Shown here piece after piece: positions 28,593 to 38,229 of a stretch of DNA of 64,000 nt. Position 1 is the stretch's first letter, and every line of letters begins with the position of its first letter. A program made the translations under genes and the position numbers. Source of the stretch: Acetobacteraceae bacterium (GTDB lineage Bacteria > Pseudomonadota > Alphaproteobacteria > Acetobacterales > Acetobacteraceae). The notes below the pieces were generated by a model. The model saw nothing but the letters and a program-made list of their open reading frames with translations, was not told the DNA's origin and ran no database searches. The stretch spans positions 1 through 64,000 of the forward strand of contig JAIXWG010000007.1 of NCBI GenBank assembly GCA_027482245.1. The letters are read 5' to 3'.

Positions 28593-30070
28593 ATCGGCCG
28601 CGGCACCTCCCGCCACGGCACGCGCGTCAGCACCACCGTGGTCAGGCCCGGCACATCCACCTCGATGATCCGGTCGGGCGTCCAGATGTCGTCGAAGCCC
28701 GCGCGGAAATGGCCGCGCGACTTCACCACCAGCGACCGCACGGTGCGGAGATCGACGCCCAGCGTCTCCACCATCCGCGGTTCCGCCAGCTGGCGACGGT
28801 TGGTCACGACGGCGACGCGGATGCCGCCGATGCGCAGCAGCGCCGTCGGACCGGTGGAGACGCTGCGGCCGCGATAGATGCCGCGGCGGCCGACGACCTC
28901 CCCCTGCGTCAGCGCCTCCACCACCGCCTCGGCCTCGAAGGGCTTGGAGAAGACGTTGGTCTCGTCCCGGTTGAAGCGCGCCAGGAAGCGCGCGCCGAGG
29001 CCGAGCGCATGGGCCTCCGCCGCCAAGGCGGGGTCGTTGTGGATGCCGAGCACCGCGCCTTCCACCCCGGCGGCAACGAAGGATTCCAGGATGAAGGCGG
29101 TGTTGCCGCGCCCGCCGCCGCCGGGATTGTCGGCGACATCGGCGAAGAGGAGGGAGGGCGAGGACGGATCGCGCCCGGCGGCCAGCGCCATCGCCGTCGC
29201 GTCCTCCAGGCTCGTCAGGTTGGTGATCCAGCGCTCCCGCGTGGACCAGATCCAGTCGCCGATCTCCTCCGCCACCTGCCGGGCACGGTCGCCATCGGTG
29301 CGCGTGGTGACGATGACGGAAAGCCCGTTCTTCGGCGTGTCGCCGAGCGAGAAGCCGGAGGAGATGGAGACGTTCAGCACCTCATGGTCCAGGTAGCGCT
29401 GGCCGAAGGCGATGGCGTCGGCATAGGGGCCGGCGGCGGTGTTCTGGCTGGTGGCGGGCGGGATGAAGGGCAGCTTCACGAAGGCGCTGCGCGGCCGCAT
29501 GCCGCCCAGCATGGCGCGCATCACGGCGGCGCATTCCGCGCCGCGCTCCGCCTGGTCCACATGCGGGTTGGTGATGTAGGCGGCCAGCATGTCGGCGGCC
29601 TCCACCATCGACCAGCCGACATTGGCATGCAGGTCGAGCGTGCCGAGGATGGGGACGTCGGGCCCGACGATGGCGCGGACGCGCTTCAGCAGCGTGCCGT
29701 CGGGGTCGCGGTCCACCGTCGCCGTCGCGGCGCCATGCAGCGCGAGGAAGACGCCATCGAGTGGCATGGCCGCCCGCAGCGCCGCCTCCATCCGCGCCAC
29801 GACGTCGTCGAAGACATCCTGGTCCATGGGGCCGGAGGCGCCGGCGGTGGCGGCGATGGTGAAGACGGGCTGCCAGGGCCGCCCCGCATCCATGGCGCGG
29901 ATGAAGCCCGAAAGCCCGGCCGGGGCGCGCGGCGCTGGCTTCGCCAGGTCCTGCGCCAGCGCATCGCCTTCCAGCCAGCAGGAGGCCTCGAACTCCGCCC
30001 GCGTCGCGACCGGCGCGTGGCCGTTGCTTTCCAGCATGAAGCCGCCGAGCGCGATGCGTGGTCCGGCCAT
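28532..30070 (-). CDS. M81 family metallopeptidase (MlrC-like)
   Basis: MAGPRIALGGFMLESNGHAP, LDLHANVGWSMVEAADMLAAYITNPHVD, VADNPGGGGRGNTAFIL. Confidence 0.92.
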   Translation of the reverse strand: MAGPRIALGGFMLESNGHAPVATRAEFEASCWLEGDALAQDLAKPAPRAPAGLSGFIRAMDAGRPWQPVFTIAATAGASGPMDQDVFDDVVARMEAALRAAMPLDGVFLALHGAATATVDRDPDGTLLKRVRAIVGPDVPILGTLDLHANVGWSMVEAADMLAAYITNPHVDQAERGAECAAVMRAMLGGMRPRSAFVKLPFIPPATSQNTAAGPYADAIAFGQRYLDHEVLNVSISSGFSLGDTPKNGLSVIVTTRTDGDRARQVAEEIGDWIWSTRERWITNLTSLEDATAMALAAGRDPSSPSLLFADVADNPGGGGRGNTAFILESFVAAGVEGAVLGIHNDPALAAEAHALGLGARFLARFNRDETNVFSKPFEAEAVVEALTQGEVVGRRGIYRGRSVSTGPTALLRIGGIRVAVVTNRRQLAEPRMVETLGVDLRTVRSLVVKSRGHFRAGFDDIWTPDRIIEVDVPGLTTVVLTRVPWREVPRPIYPIDPAIEWKATGASLRGG

Positions 30071-30170
30071 GGCGTTTCCCCCTGTATCCGCGTCCAGCCT
30101 ATGGGCGTGGCGCTGGCGCGTCCATGCGGGGGCGGGCAGGATGCGCGCGGGGTGACGGGAGGCCCGACGC

Positions 30171-31715
30171 ATGAAGAAGACGATGATCGCCGCGGCAATA
30201 CTCGCGCTGGGGGCGGCCAGCGCGGGCGCGCAGAACCTGACCATCGCGACCAGCCTGTCGCTGAACACGATGGACCCGCATTTCTTCAATGGCTTCCCCG
30301 CGGGCTCGGCCCATCCGCAGATCTGGGACGCGCTGACCGAGATCGACGAGAACCTGCAGGTGAAGCCGGCGCTCGCCACCGCCTGGCGGCTGATCGACGC
30401 CAATACCTGGGAATTCGACCTCCGCCAGGGCGTTCGCTTCCATGACGGCACGCCCTTCACCGCCGCCGATATCGCCGCGACCTTCGCCCGCGTGCCCAAC
30501 GTGCCGAACAGCCCGGCGCTGTTCACGAGCTTCATCCGCCCGGTGCGGGAGGTGACGGTGGTGAACGACACCACCATCCGAATCACGACGACGACGCCGA
30601 CCGCGACGCTGCCGGGCGACCTGGCCCGCGTGCTGCTGCTCGCCGCGAAGGATGCGGGGCAGTCCACCAGCGACTTCAATGCGGGCCGCGTCAACGGCAC
30701 CGGCCCCTATCGCTTCGCCGGCTATGTGAACAGCGAGAGCCTGGCGCTGACGCGGGCCGACACGCATTGGGGTCCGCGCGCGGCCTGGGGCAACGTCACC
30801 ATCCGCACCATCGCGCGCGACCCGTCGCGCGTCGCGGCGCTGCTGGCGGGCGACGTCGATGCGATCGACCAGGTGCCGACGGGCGACAAGGCGCGCATCG
30901 CCGCCGACCCGCGCTTCCGCCTGTTCAGCGGCCCCGCCGCCGTCGTGCACTACATCGCGCTCGACAGCGCCCGCCCCGAAAGCCCCTTCGTCCAGGGGCG
31001 GGATGGCGCGCCGGTGCGCAACCCGCTGATGGATGTCCGAGTCCGTCAGGCGCTATCGATGGCCATCGACCGCAACGCCATCGTGACACGGCTGATGGAG
31101 GGCAGTGCGACGCCCGCCAGCCAGTTCCTGCCCAACAGCATCGACGGCACCAGCCCCAACCTGCGCCCGACGCAATTCGACCCCGCCCGCGCCCGCGCCC
31201 TGCTGACGGAAGCCGGCTTCCCCCAGGGCTTCCGCCTGACCCTGCACGCCACGACCGACCGCTACCCGAAGGATGAGCAGGTGGCGCAGGCCATCGCGCA
31301 GATGTGGAACCGCGCCGGCATCCAGGCCTCGGTCGCCGGCGTCGCGGGCCAGGTCTTCTTCACGGAGGCCACCCGCCAGGCCTATTCCGCCTTCATCGCG
31401 CAATACGGCACCAACGAGGCGGGCGAGGGTCCCCGCGCCGTGGTCCACAGCTTCGAGGCCGGGCGCGGCTACGGCAACGCCAACCGCACCCGCTATTCCA
31501 ACCCGCAGGTCGATGCGCTGATCCAGGAGGCGATGGCGGAGATCGATCCCGACCGCCGGCGCACGAAGCTGCACGCCGCGATCGATGCGGCCTTCGCCGA
31601 TGTGGCGCTGATCCCGGTCTTCCATCCCTCCTGGGATTTCGCCGCGAAGCGCGGCATCACCATCACCAGCCGGCCGGAGCGCCGCTTCAACGCGCTGATG
31701 ATGCGCCCCGACTAG
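30171..31715 (+). CDS. ABC transporter substrate-binding protein (SBP_bac_5, peptide/nickel type)
   Basis: Signal peptide; LTIATSLSLNTMDPHFFNG, WEFDLRQGVRFHDGTPFTAADI. Confidence 0.93.
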   Translation: MKKTMIAAAILALGAASAGAQNLTIATSLSLNTMDPHFFNGFPAGSAHPQIWDALTEIDENLQVKPALATAWRLIDANTWEFDLRQGVRFHDGTPFTAADIAATFARVPNVPNSPALFTSFIRPVREVTVVNDTTIRITTTTPTATLPGDLARVLLLAAKDAGQSTSDFNAGRVNGTGPYRFAGYVNSESLALTRADTHWGPRAAWGNVTIRTIARDPSRVAALLAGDVDAIDQVPTGDKARIAADPRFRLFSGPAAVVHYIALDSARPESPFVQGRDGAPVRNPLMDVRVRQALSMAIDRNAIVTRLMEGSATPASQFLPNSIDGTSPNLRPTQFDPARARALLTEAGFPQGFRLTLHATTDRYPKDEQVAQAIAQMWNRAGIQASVAGVAGQVFFTEATRQAYSAFIAQYGTNEAGEGPRAVVHSFEAGRGYGNANRTRYSNPQVDALIQEAMAEIDPDRRRTKLHAAIDAAFADVALIPVFHPSWDFAAKRGITITSRPERRFNALMMRPD

Positions 31716-32269
31716 GCCTGCGCCAGGCGCCGGTTCGCGGCTTCGAACAGCCCGACATTCTTGACCACGTCATAGGGCTGTTCGGTCAGCGATTCCGGCT
31801 CCCACTCGCTGCGCTCGGCGGCGATGAAGTCGCCGAGATAGACATGGATCGCGCCGGTCAGCTTGCCGAGCGGGTTGGTCACGGAATGGATGATGTCGCG
31901 GCCCATCGGCATGCAGTCCCGCGTGCCGAGCGACTTGGCGCCCGCGGCCTCGATCTGGGGGCCTTCCTCGGTCTCGACCCGCCGCCAGAAGATGTTGTCC
32001 TCCCGGCCCGAGAAGATGCCGATCACGGCCTCCATCCGGTGGTTGTGCGGCATGATGGTCATCCCCGGCCCCCAGGCCAGGTTCAGCACCGTCAGCCCCG
32101 GCCGGTGCAGGAGCTTCTGGACGCCGGCGCGCTGCGGCTCGCCCAGGCGGGCGACCAGCGCGGCGGGGTCGGCGACGGCGCGGGCCACCACCTCCCGCAG
32201 CGCCCGCGTGTGGTCGGCCTCCGCGGCCTCGCTGCAATCCGCCAGGAAATGATCGAGGTCGAAGGGCAT
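31712..32269 (-). CDS. Cupin / thiol dioxygenase family protein (cysteine dioxygenase-like)
   Basis: VLNLAWGPGMTIMPHNHRMEAVIGIFSGREDN; HSVTNPLGKLTGAIHVYLGDF. Confidence 0.8.
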   Translation of the reverse strand: MPFDLDHFLADCSEAAEADHTRALREVVARAVADPAALVARLGEPQRAGVQKLLHRPGLTVLNLAWGPGMTIMPHNHRMEAVIGIFSGREDNIFWRRVETEEGPQIEAAGAKSLGTRDCMPMGRDIIHSVTNPLGKLTGAIHVYLGDFIAAERSEWEPESLTEQPYDVVKNVGLFEAANRRLAQA

Positions 32270-32454
32270 GGCAGCCTCCCTGGAGCCACGCGCATGGTCG
32301 CGAGGGTGCGCCGGGGTGGCAACGGAAAAAAGCGCAACGATTCGGCGCTCCGCCACCGCGCCTGCCTGAAAGCGGGGCGAAGGCGTCGGCGGTGGGTGAG
32401 GCAGCGCGATTCCGTGCTGGCGCCAGCCCGCTTCGCAGGTGCAGCATCGCCTCC

Positions 32455-35241
32455 ATGCCCGACCACCACGCCCCCGACCCCGTCGCCGAGACCCTGGCCG
32501 AGTTGCTGGCGCGCCTGACGGAGGCGCGGGAAGCGGCGGCGCATGATCCCTTCGGCGATCCCGTGCTGCTGATGGCACTCGCCATCAGCCGGCGGCTGGA
32601 TGATGGACGTCTCGATGCGCCGGCCATCGCCGCGCTGATCGGCCGCATCGCGGATGACGCCGCCGCGGAACGTGCGCAGCGGCTCGCAGCCTATGTCGGC
32701 ATCGGTCGGGCGGGCGGGCTGGATGCGCTGGCGGCGCGGCTGGTGCGGCCCGACCCCGATGACAGCCCCGTGCCCTTCGCCGCCTATCGGGAAGCCGTGG
32801 AGCGTCCGCGCTTCGCGGCGGTCTTCACCGCGCACCCGACCTTCTCCCTGCCGCCCGGCACCAATGCGGCGGTGGCCGCCGCGGCGTCGGGGGGCACCAT
32901 GCCGCGCGGCCTGGCGCATCGCCCCGCCGCGCCGACACTTACGGAGGAATTCGTCCAGGCCGCCGCCGCCATCGCGCGCGGTCGCGATGCGCTGGATGAG
33001 CTGGCGGCCGCGTTGCTGGCGGCGGCGCAGGGCGTCTGGGGCGATCGCTGGCAGCAGCTGCGGCCCTCGCCCGTGCTGCTCTCCACCTGGGTCGGCTACG
33101 ACACCGATGGCCGCACCGATATCGGCTGGTGGGACACGATCGGGCTGCGGCTGACCATGAAGCGGCTGCAACTGCAGCGGCTGGGCGGGCAGGTCGCGCC
33201 GCTCGGCGACTGTGCCGCCCCGCTGGCCGCGCGCCTGGCCGTGGCGGAGGCGGCGGTGGCCGCGCAGCTCGAGGCGCTTCCCACCGGGCCGAAGCCCGAT
33301 GAGGTGCAGGCCTTCGCCGCCGTGCTGGTCGGGCGGCGGGAGGAGGCGCTGGTCGATCCTGCGCCCCTGCTGGCGCTGTTCCCCGCCGCCATGGCCGCGG
33401 CGCCGGATGACGCCACGCGCATGAAGCTGACCGTGGCGCGTGCGGGGCTGGCGGCGCATGGGCTGGCGCTGGCCCATACCCATACGCGGCTCAACGCCAG
33501 CCAGATCCACAACGCGCTCCGCCAGCGGCTCGGCATCACCGCCGCCCCGGACGACATGGCAAGCCGCCGCGGCCTGCTGGCCCAGATGAACGAGGCGCTG
33601 GCCGAGGTGGTGCCGCAGCCCGTCGATTTCGGCGCACTGCTGGCCGAACAGGCCTCCGCCGCCAAGCTGATGATGACGGTGGCGCAGATCACCAAGCATG
33701 TGGACGCCTCCCAGCCCGTGCGCTTCCTGATCGCGGAGACGGAGACGGGCTACACGCTGCTCGGTGCGCTGTGGCTCGCGAAGCGCCTCGGCATCGCCGA
33801 GCGGATCGAGATCTCGCCGCTGTTCGAGACGGCGGAGGCGCTGGAGCGTGGCGACCGGGTGGTGGAGGAGGCGCTCCGCAGCCCGCACTTCCGCGACTAC
33901 CTCCGCGCCCATGGAAGGCTTTGCCTGCAATTCGGCTATTCCGATTCCGGCCGCTATGTCGGCCAGCTGCCGGCCAGCTACCTGGCGGAACGCCTCAAGC
34001 TGCGGCTGGCGGACCAGCTGCGGCGGCACGGGCTGGCGGACCTCGAACTCGTGCTCTTCGACACGCATGGGGAGAGCATCGGTCGCGGCGGGCATCCGGA
34101 CAGCCTGGCCGATCGCCTCGACTACCTCTCGCCGCCCCAGGCGCGGAGCGCACTGACCAGGGTCGGGCTGAAGCTGCGGGAGGAGAGCAGCTTCCAGGGT
34201 GGCGATGGCTACCTGCTCTTCGGCACGCCGCAACTCGCCGCCGCCACCATCGCCCGCATCGCGGAGCACGCCTTCGCGGCGCCGGAGCGCGAGCCCGACC
34301 CGATCTATGCCGAGAGCGACTGGGCCGCCGACTTCTTCGCCACCATCCGGCGGGAGATGCAGGCGCTGGTGGAGGACCCAGGCTACGCCGCGCTGCTCGG
34401 CGCCTTCGGCCCGGGGCTGCTGGACCGGACGGGATCACGCCCGGCGGCGCGGCAATCGGACATGGGCGGCCCCGCCCGCATCACCCATCCCAGCCAGCTT
34501 CGCGCCATCCCGAACAACGCGATCCTCCAGCAGATGGGCTGGCTGGCGAACACGCTGCACGGCCTCGGCGCCGCGGCGGCGGCCAACCCCGATGCCTTCG
34601 CGGACCTCCGCGCCCGCAGCCCGCGCTTCGCCCGGGCACTCGCCATGGCGGCGCGCGCGGCGGCGAGTTCCGACATCGGCGTGCTGCGCGCGGCGGTGGA
34701 TACGCTGGACCCCGGCCCCTGGCTGGACCGCGCCGGCGCCACGCAGCGCCCCGGGCGGCGGGAGGAGCTGATGGCGGTGGCGGAGGCGCTGGAGAAGCTC
34801 GACCTCTCCGCTGCCGTCGTCCGCATGTTCCGGCGCCTGCAGGCGGACCACCTGGCGCTGCGCGCCGCCTGGCCGGACCTGCCGCGCATGCCGGACCGGC
34901 TGGTGCTGCTGCATGCGCTACGCCTCGCCCTGATCCACCGCATCTGGCTGCTGGCGGTGGCGCTGCCCGAATTCAGCCCACGCCATGGCGCGACGCGGGA
35001 GAGCCTGGTCGCGGGCATCCTGCAACTCGACGTGGAGCGCGCGCTGAAGCTGCTGGCGGAGGTCTTCCCGGCCAACCCTGACCCCTCATCAGGCCTCGAC
35101 TTCCATGAGCCGGCGCCGGAGCGCACCAGCAATTCCTACGCGGCGGAGCATGAGGCGCTGTTCCGGCCGATGGGCCAGCTCTTCGCCCTGGTGCGCGAAT
35201 GCAGCGCCGCCATCGTGCATGAGGTCGGCGCCTTCGGGTGA
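32455..35241 (+). CDS. Divergent phosphoenolpyruvate carboxylase-like protein
   Basis: PEPC landmarks VFTAHPT, FGYSDSGRYVGQ, ESIGRGGHP, TGSRPAARQ, LRAIP; several catalytic-loop positions differ from canonical PEPC. Confidence 0.8.
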   Translation: MPDHHAPDPVAETLAELLARLTEAREAAAHDPFGDPVLLMALAISRRLDDGRLDAPAIAALIGRIADDAAAERAQRLAAYVGIGRAGGLDALAARLVRPDPDDSPVPFAAYREAVERPRFAAVFTAHPTFSLPPGTNAAVAAAASGGTMPRGLAHRPAAPTLTEEFVQAAAAIARGRDALDELAAALLAAAQGVWGDRWQQLRPSPVLLSTWVGYDTDGRTDIGWWDTIGLRLTMKRLQLQRLGGQVAPLGDCAAPLAARLAVAEAAVAAQLEALPTGPKPDEVQAFAAVLVGRREEALVDPAPLLALFPAAMAAAPDDATRMKLTVARAGLAAHGLALAHTHTRLNASQIHNALRQRLGITAAPDDMASRRGLLAQMNEALAEVVPQPVDFGALLAEQASAAKLMMTVAQITKHVDASQPVRFLIAETETGYTLLGALWLAKRLGIAERIEISPLFETAEALERGDRVVEEALRSPHFRDYLRAHGRLCLQFGYSDSGRYVGQLPASYLAERLKLRLADQLRRHGLADLELVLFDTHGESIGRGGHPDSLADRLDYLSPPQARSALTRVGLKLREESSFQGGDGYLLFGTPQLAAATIARIAEHAFAAPEREPDPIYAESDWAADFFATIRREMQALVEDPGYAALLGAFGPGLLDRTGSRPAARQSDMGGPARITHPSQLRAIPNNAILQQMGWLANTLHGLGAAAAANPDAFADLRARSPRFARALAMAARAAASSDIGVLRAAVDTLDPGPWLDRAGATQRPGRREELMAVAEALEKLDLSAAVVRMFRRLQADHLALRAAWPDLPRMPDRLVLLHALRLALIHRIWLLAVALPEFSPRHGATRESLVAGILQLDVERALKLLAEVFPANPDPSSGLDFHEPAPERTSNSYAAEHEALFRPMGQLFALVRECSAAIVHEVGAFG

Positions 35242-35640
35242 TCAGAAGCCGAGGCAGACCGCCTCGGTCGTGACCATCACGCTCTCCTGCCGGAAGCGCT
35301 CCCGGTAGATGGCGATGACGGGGGCGAGGCGCCGCTGCGCCTCCGCCGCGTCGCCGCCCGGCAGGGCCACCAGCAGCACCTTGCTGCGCTGGCGGCTGAT
35401 GGGACCGCCGCGGCCGCGCCATTGGCCGGCGCCGTCCAGAACCGTCAGGCCGTCCGGGAAGGCTGGTGTCACAGCCTCATCCATGAAGCGGGCCCAGGCG
35501 GCGTCGGTGACGATCTCATCCCCGCCATGGGTCCGGCCGAAATAGGCACTGGCCAGCGTCGCGGGGCCGAGGCCTGGCGGGCAGGGGGGCTGCGTCGCAC
35601 AGCCGGCGAGGAGCAGCAGGGGCAGGATGGCGTGGCGCAT
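35242..35640 (-). CDS. DUF3574 domain-containing lipoprotein
   Basis: Lipobox LLLAGC; YFGRTHGGDEIVTDAAWARFMDEAVTPAFPDGLTVLDGAGQW. Confidence 0.85.
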   Translation of the reverse strand: MRHAILPLLLLAGCATQPPCPPGLGPATLASAYFGRTHGGDEIVTDAAWARFMDEAVTPAFPDGLTVLDGAGQWRGRGGPISRQRSKVLLVALPGGDAAEAQRRLAPVIAIYRERFRQESVMVTTEAVCLGF

Positions 35641-35650
35641 GGCGCGCAGC

Positions 35651-36820
35651 CTACAGGCCCCGCGCGGCCCGGCGAAGCATCAGGAAGGCGCCGAAGCAGA
35701 TGGCCGCGATGACCGGCAGCGCGACGTCGGCGCCCGTGTTCAGCAGCAGCGGCGCGAACAGCACCGGGGCCACTGCCATGGCGAAGGTCACGGGCGCCAT
35801 CACCTTGCCGGCCACCGTCGCATAGCCGTCCGTGCCGTGCAGCTCGATCAGCGTCGCGGGCCACATCACGCTCATCACGCCCGATGCCAGCCCGTAGCAC
35901 AGCACGAAGACCGGCACGGTCACCGCCGCGCCGAGCCCGGGCGCCAGCACATGCCCCAGCAGCGGCAGCAGAATGGAGGCCGGCATGGCCAGGAGCGCGA
36001 GGGAGGCGAGCGTCATCGCCCGCAGCCGCGCCCCGCCCACCAGGTCGAACAGCCTGGCCGCCACCTGGGCCGGGCCTGCGCGCGACGCCCAGAAGATCGC
36101 GCTGCCACGGTCCATCCCCAGCGCCTCCACCACCGCGACCATGTTGGCCAGCAGCGAGGAACCCACCAGCACCTGCACGGTCAGCGCGGCGGAGAGCCAG
36201 CGGAGCCTGGGCGGCAGGCGCGGCGCGGGGCCGCGCGGCGTCCGTTCGCGGCTGCCGCGCGGCACCAGCATCGCGTGCAGCGGCAGGGCGACCAGCAGGT
36301 GCGACGCCGCGGCCCCCAGCACGGCAACCCGCCAGCCCCAATGCGCCTCAGCCCAGGACAGCAGGGGCCAGGCGACCGCGGCGGCCAGGCCGGAAATGGC
36401 GGCCAGCGCCGCGATGCGCCGCCGCGCCCCCTCGGCCCCGAGCGTTGCCAGCGCCGCGTTGCTGGCCTCCGACAGCGTCATGGAGGCGGCGATGCCCAGC
36501 ACCAGGCAGGCCAGCAGGGCCAGCACGGGCCCCGGCGCCGCCGCCAGCATCGCCAGCCCCGCGGCGTAGAACAGCGACCCCGCCACCATCACCGCGCGCG
36601 GCCCGCGCCGGTCGATCAGCCGCCCGACCCGGGGCGCCAGCACCCCCGCCAGGCCGAGCTGGATGGCGACAATCAGGAAGCTGGCGCCGGCGGGCAGGCC
36701 GAGGTCGCGTTCCATCGCCACGCCCAGCACGCCCGGCAGGAAGTAGCCCGTCCCCCAGCCCAGGATGAGCGAGACGCCGAGCGCCGCGACGACGGCCCGG
36801 CCTCGGCCAGGCTTGATCAA
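35651..36820 (-). CDS. MFS transporter
   Basis: About 12 hydrophobic segments; GRLIDRRGPRAVMVAG loop motif. Confidence 0.9.
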   Translation of the reverse strand: MIKPGRGRAVVAALGVSLILGWGTGYFLPGVLGVAMERDLGLPAGASFLIVAIQLGLAGVLAPRVGRLIDRRGPRAVMVAGSLFYAAGLAMLAAAPGPVLALLACLVLGIAASMTLSEASNAALATLGAEGARRRIAALAAISGLAAAVAWPLLSWAEAHWGWRVAVLGAAASHLLVALPLHAMLVPRGSRERTPRGPAPRLPPRLRWLSAALTVQVLVGSSLLANMVAVVEALGMDRGSAIFWASRAGPAQVAARLFDLVGGARLRAMTLASLALLAMPASILLPLLGHVLAPGLGAAVTVPVFVLCYGLASGVMSVMWPATLIELHGTDGYATVAGKVMAPVTFAMAVAPVLFAPLLLNTGADVALPVIAAICFGAFLMLRRAARGL

Positions 36821-37167
36821 GCGGTGGTGGCGAGCAGCAGTACACCCGCGGAGATCAGCCCGATCGCCGCCAGCTTCTGCGCGCCGAGGCTTTCCCCGAA
36901 CACCGCCCAGCCGATCACGGCGATGACAACATAGCTCGCCGCCGTGCAGGGCAGCGCGACGCTCATCGGGATCTTCCGCAGCGCGATGATGTAGAGCAGC
37001 GCCGCGCCGCCATAGGCGCCGAGCCCGATGATGGTCTGCCAGCGGAAGAGCTGGTCGAAGAACCCGGTCTCCGCCGCGACGGAGCCCGACGCGCCCGCCT
37101 TCAGCAGGATCTGTCCGACCAGCGAGGTGGAGATGGCGGCGGCCAGCGTGATCCAGGCGCTCAGCAT
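36817..37167 (-). CDS. SMR/EamA-type small transporter (possible flippase)
   Basis: About 110 aa, four TMs; ALRKIPMSVALPCTAASYVVIAVIGWAVFGESLGAQKLAAIGLISAGVLLL. Confidence 0.85.
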   Translation of the reverse strand: MLSAWITLAAAISTSLVGQILLKAGASGSVAAETGFFDQLFRWQTIIGLGAYGGAALLYIIALRKIPMSVALPCTAASYVVIAVIGWAVFGESLGAQKLAAIGLISAGVLLLATTA

Positions 37168-37192
37168 CGGGGTGTCCCCTTCCGGCCCGGCG

Positions 37193-38215
37193 TCACGAGA
37201 CCGCGCGCACCCGGCTGGCATCGGCGGAAGGCGCCTCCGCCTCCGCCGCCGCGGTGTAGGCAGGCTCCCGCTCCGCGGCGGGCATCACCTCCCGCACCAC
37301 GCCCTGCGGCTTGCCGTTGGCGGAGAGGAAGGCGCGGCCGACATATTCGCCGAGCACGCCGAGGATGAGGAACTGCACGCCGGAGACCAGCAGCACCACG
37401 GTCATCATCGACGCCCAGCCGGAGGGCGTCTCGCCGCTCAGCCCCTCGAAGATCACGACCGCCGCGGCGAGCAGCCCGAGCAGGCCCATCGCCGCGCCCG
37501 CCAGGATCGCGAGGCGCAGCGGCAGGACGGAGAAGTTGGTGGCCAGGTTCATCCACAGCAGCACCAGGCGCTTCAGCGTGTAGTTGCTGCGCCCTTCCGC
37601 CCGCGGCAGGTGCTTCACCTCGATGCTGTCGAGCCGCTGCGTCACCTGCATCAGCAGCCCGTCCACATAGGGATAGGGGCCGCTGTACTTCGTGACCTCC
37701 TTCACCGCCATCGCCGACATGCAGCGGAAGGAGGAGAGGTAGAGGCCCTTCGGCTTGTCGAGCAGCAGGTCCGCCACGCCATTCGCGAAGCGGCTGCCGA
37801 GGTTGCGCCAGCCCTCATGCTCCTTCTTCGCGTAGCGCGTGTAGACCACGTCCCAGCCACCAAGCCGGGCATGGTCGTAGAGGCGGATGACCTCCTCCGG
37901 CGGGTTCTGCAAATCGTCATCCATGGTGATGACGTAGGCGCCGCGGGCGTGCCGCAGGCCGGTCATCACCGCGTTGTGCTCGCCGAAGTTGCGGGCGTGC
38001 TCGACATAGGTGAGCGGCACGGTCGCCGTGCGCTGCAGCTTGCGGCAGACCTCCCCCGAATTGTCGGGGCTGCCGTCATTCACCAGCACGATCTCGATCC
38101 CGCCGGCCGGGCGTAGCGCGGACAGCGCCTCCACCAGCGCGCCAACGGTGGTGGCGCCGCGATAGACCGGCACCACGATGGAGAGGCCGACCGGGCGGCC
38201 CATCAGCTCAGTCAT
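37193..38215 (-). CDS. Family 2 glycosyltransferase (ArnC/GtrB/DPM1-like, two C-terminal TMs)
   Basis: LSIVVPVYRGATTVGALVEAL, VLVNDGSPDNS, MDDDLQNPPEEV; hydrophobic C-terminal pair. Confidence 0.93.
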   Translation of the reverse strand: MTELMGRPVGLSIVVPVYRGATTVGALVEALSALRPAGGIEIVLVNDGSPDNSGEVCRKLQRTATVPLTYVEHARNFGEHNAVMTGLRHARGAYVITMDDDLQNPPEEVIRLYDHARLGGWDVVYTRYAKKEHEGWRNLGSRFANGVADLLLDKPKGLYLSSFRCMSAMAVKEVTKYSGPYPYVDGLLMQVTQRLDSIEVKHLPRAEGRSNYTLKRLVLLWMNLATNFSVLPLRLAILAGAAMGLLGLLAAAVVIFEGLSGETPSGWASMMTVVLLVSGVQFLILGVLGEYVGRAFLSANGKPQGVVREVMPAAEREPAYTAAAEAEAPSADASRVRAVS

Positions 38216-38229
38216 GTCCTCAGTCTCCA

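Noticed and set aside
25977-28616. 879-aa minus-strand ORF
   Set aside because: Antisense to a clear SDR and histidine kinase; low-complexity H/R/G/A composition typical of high-GC shadow ORFs.
32092-34269. 725-aa minus-strand ORF
   Set aside because: Antisense to the PEPC-like gene; composition typical of shadow ORF.
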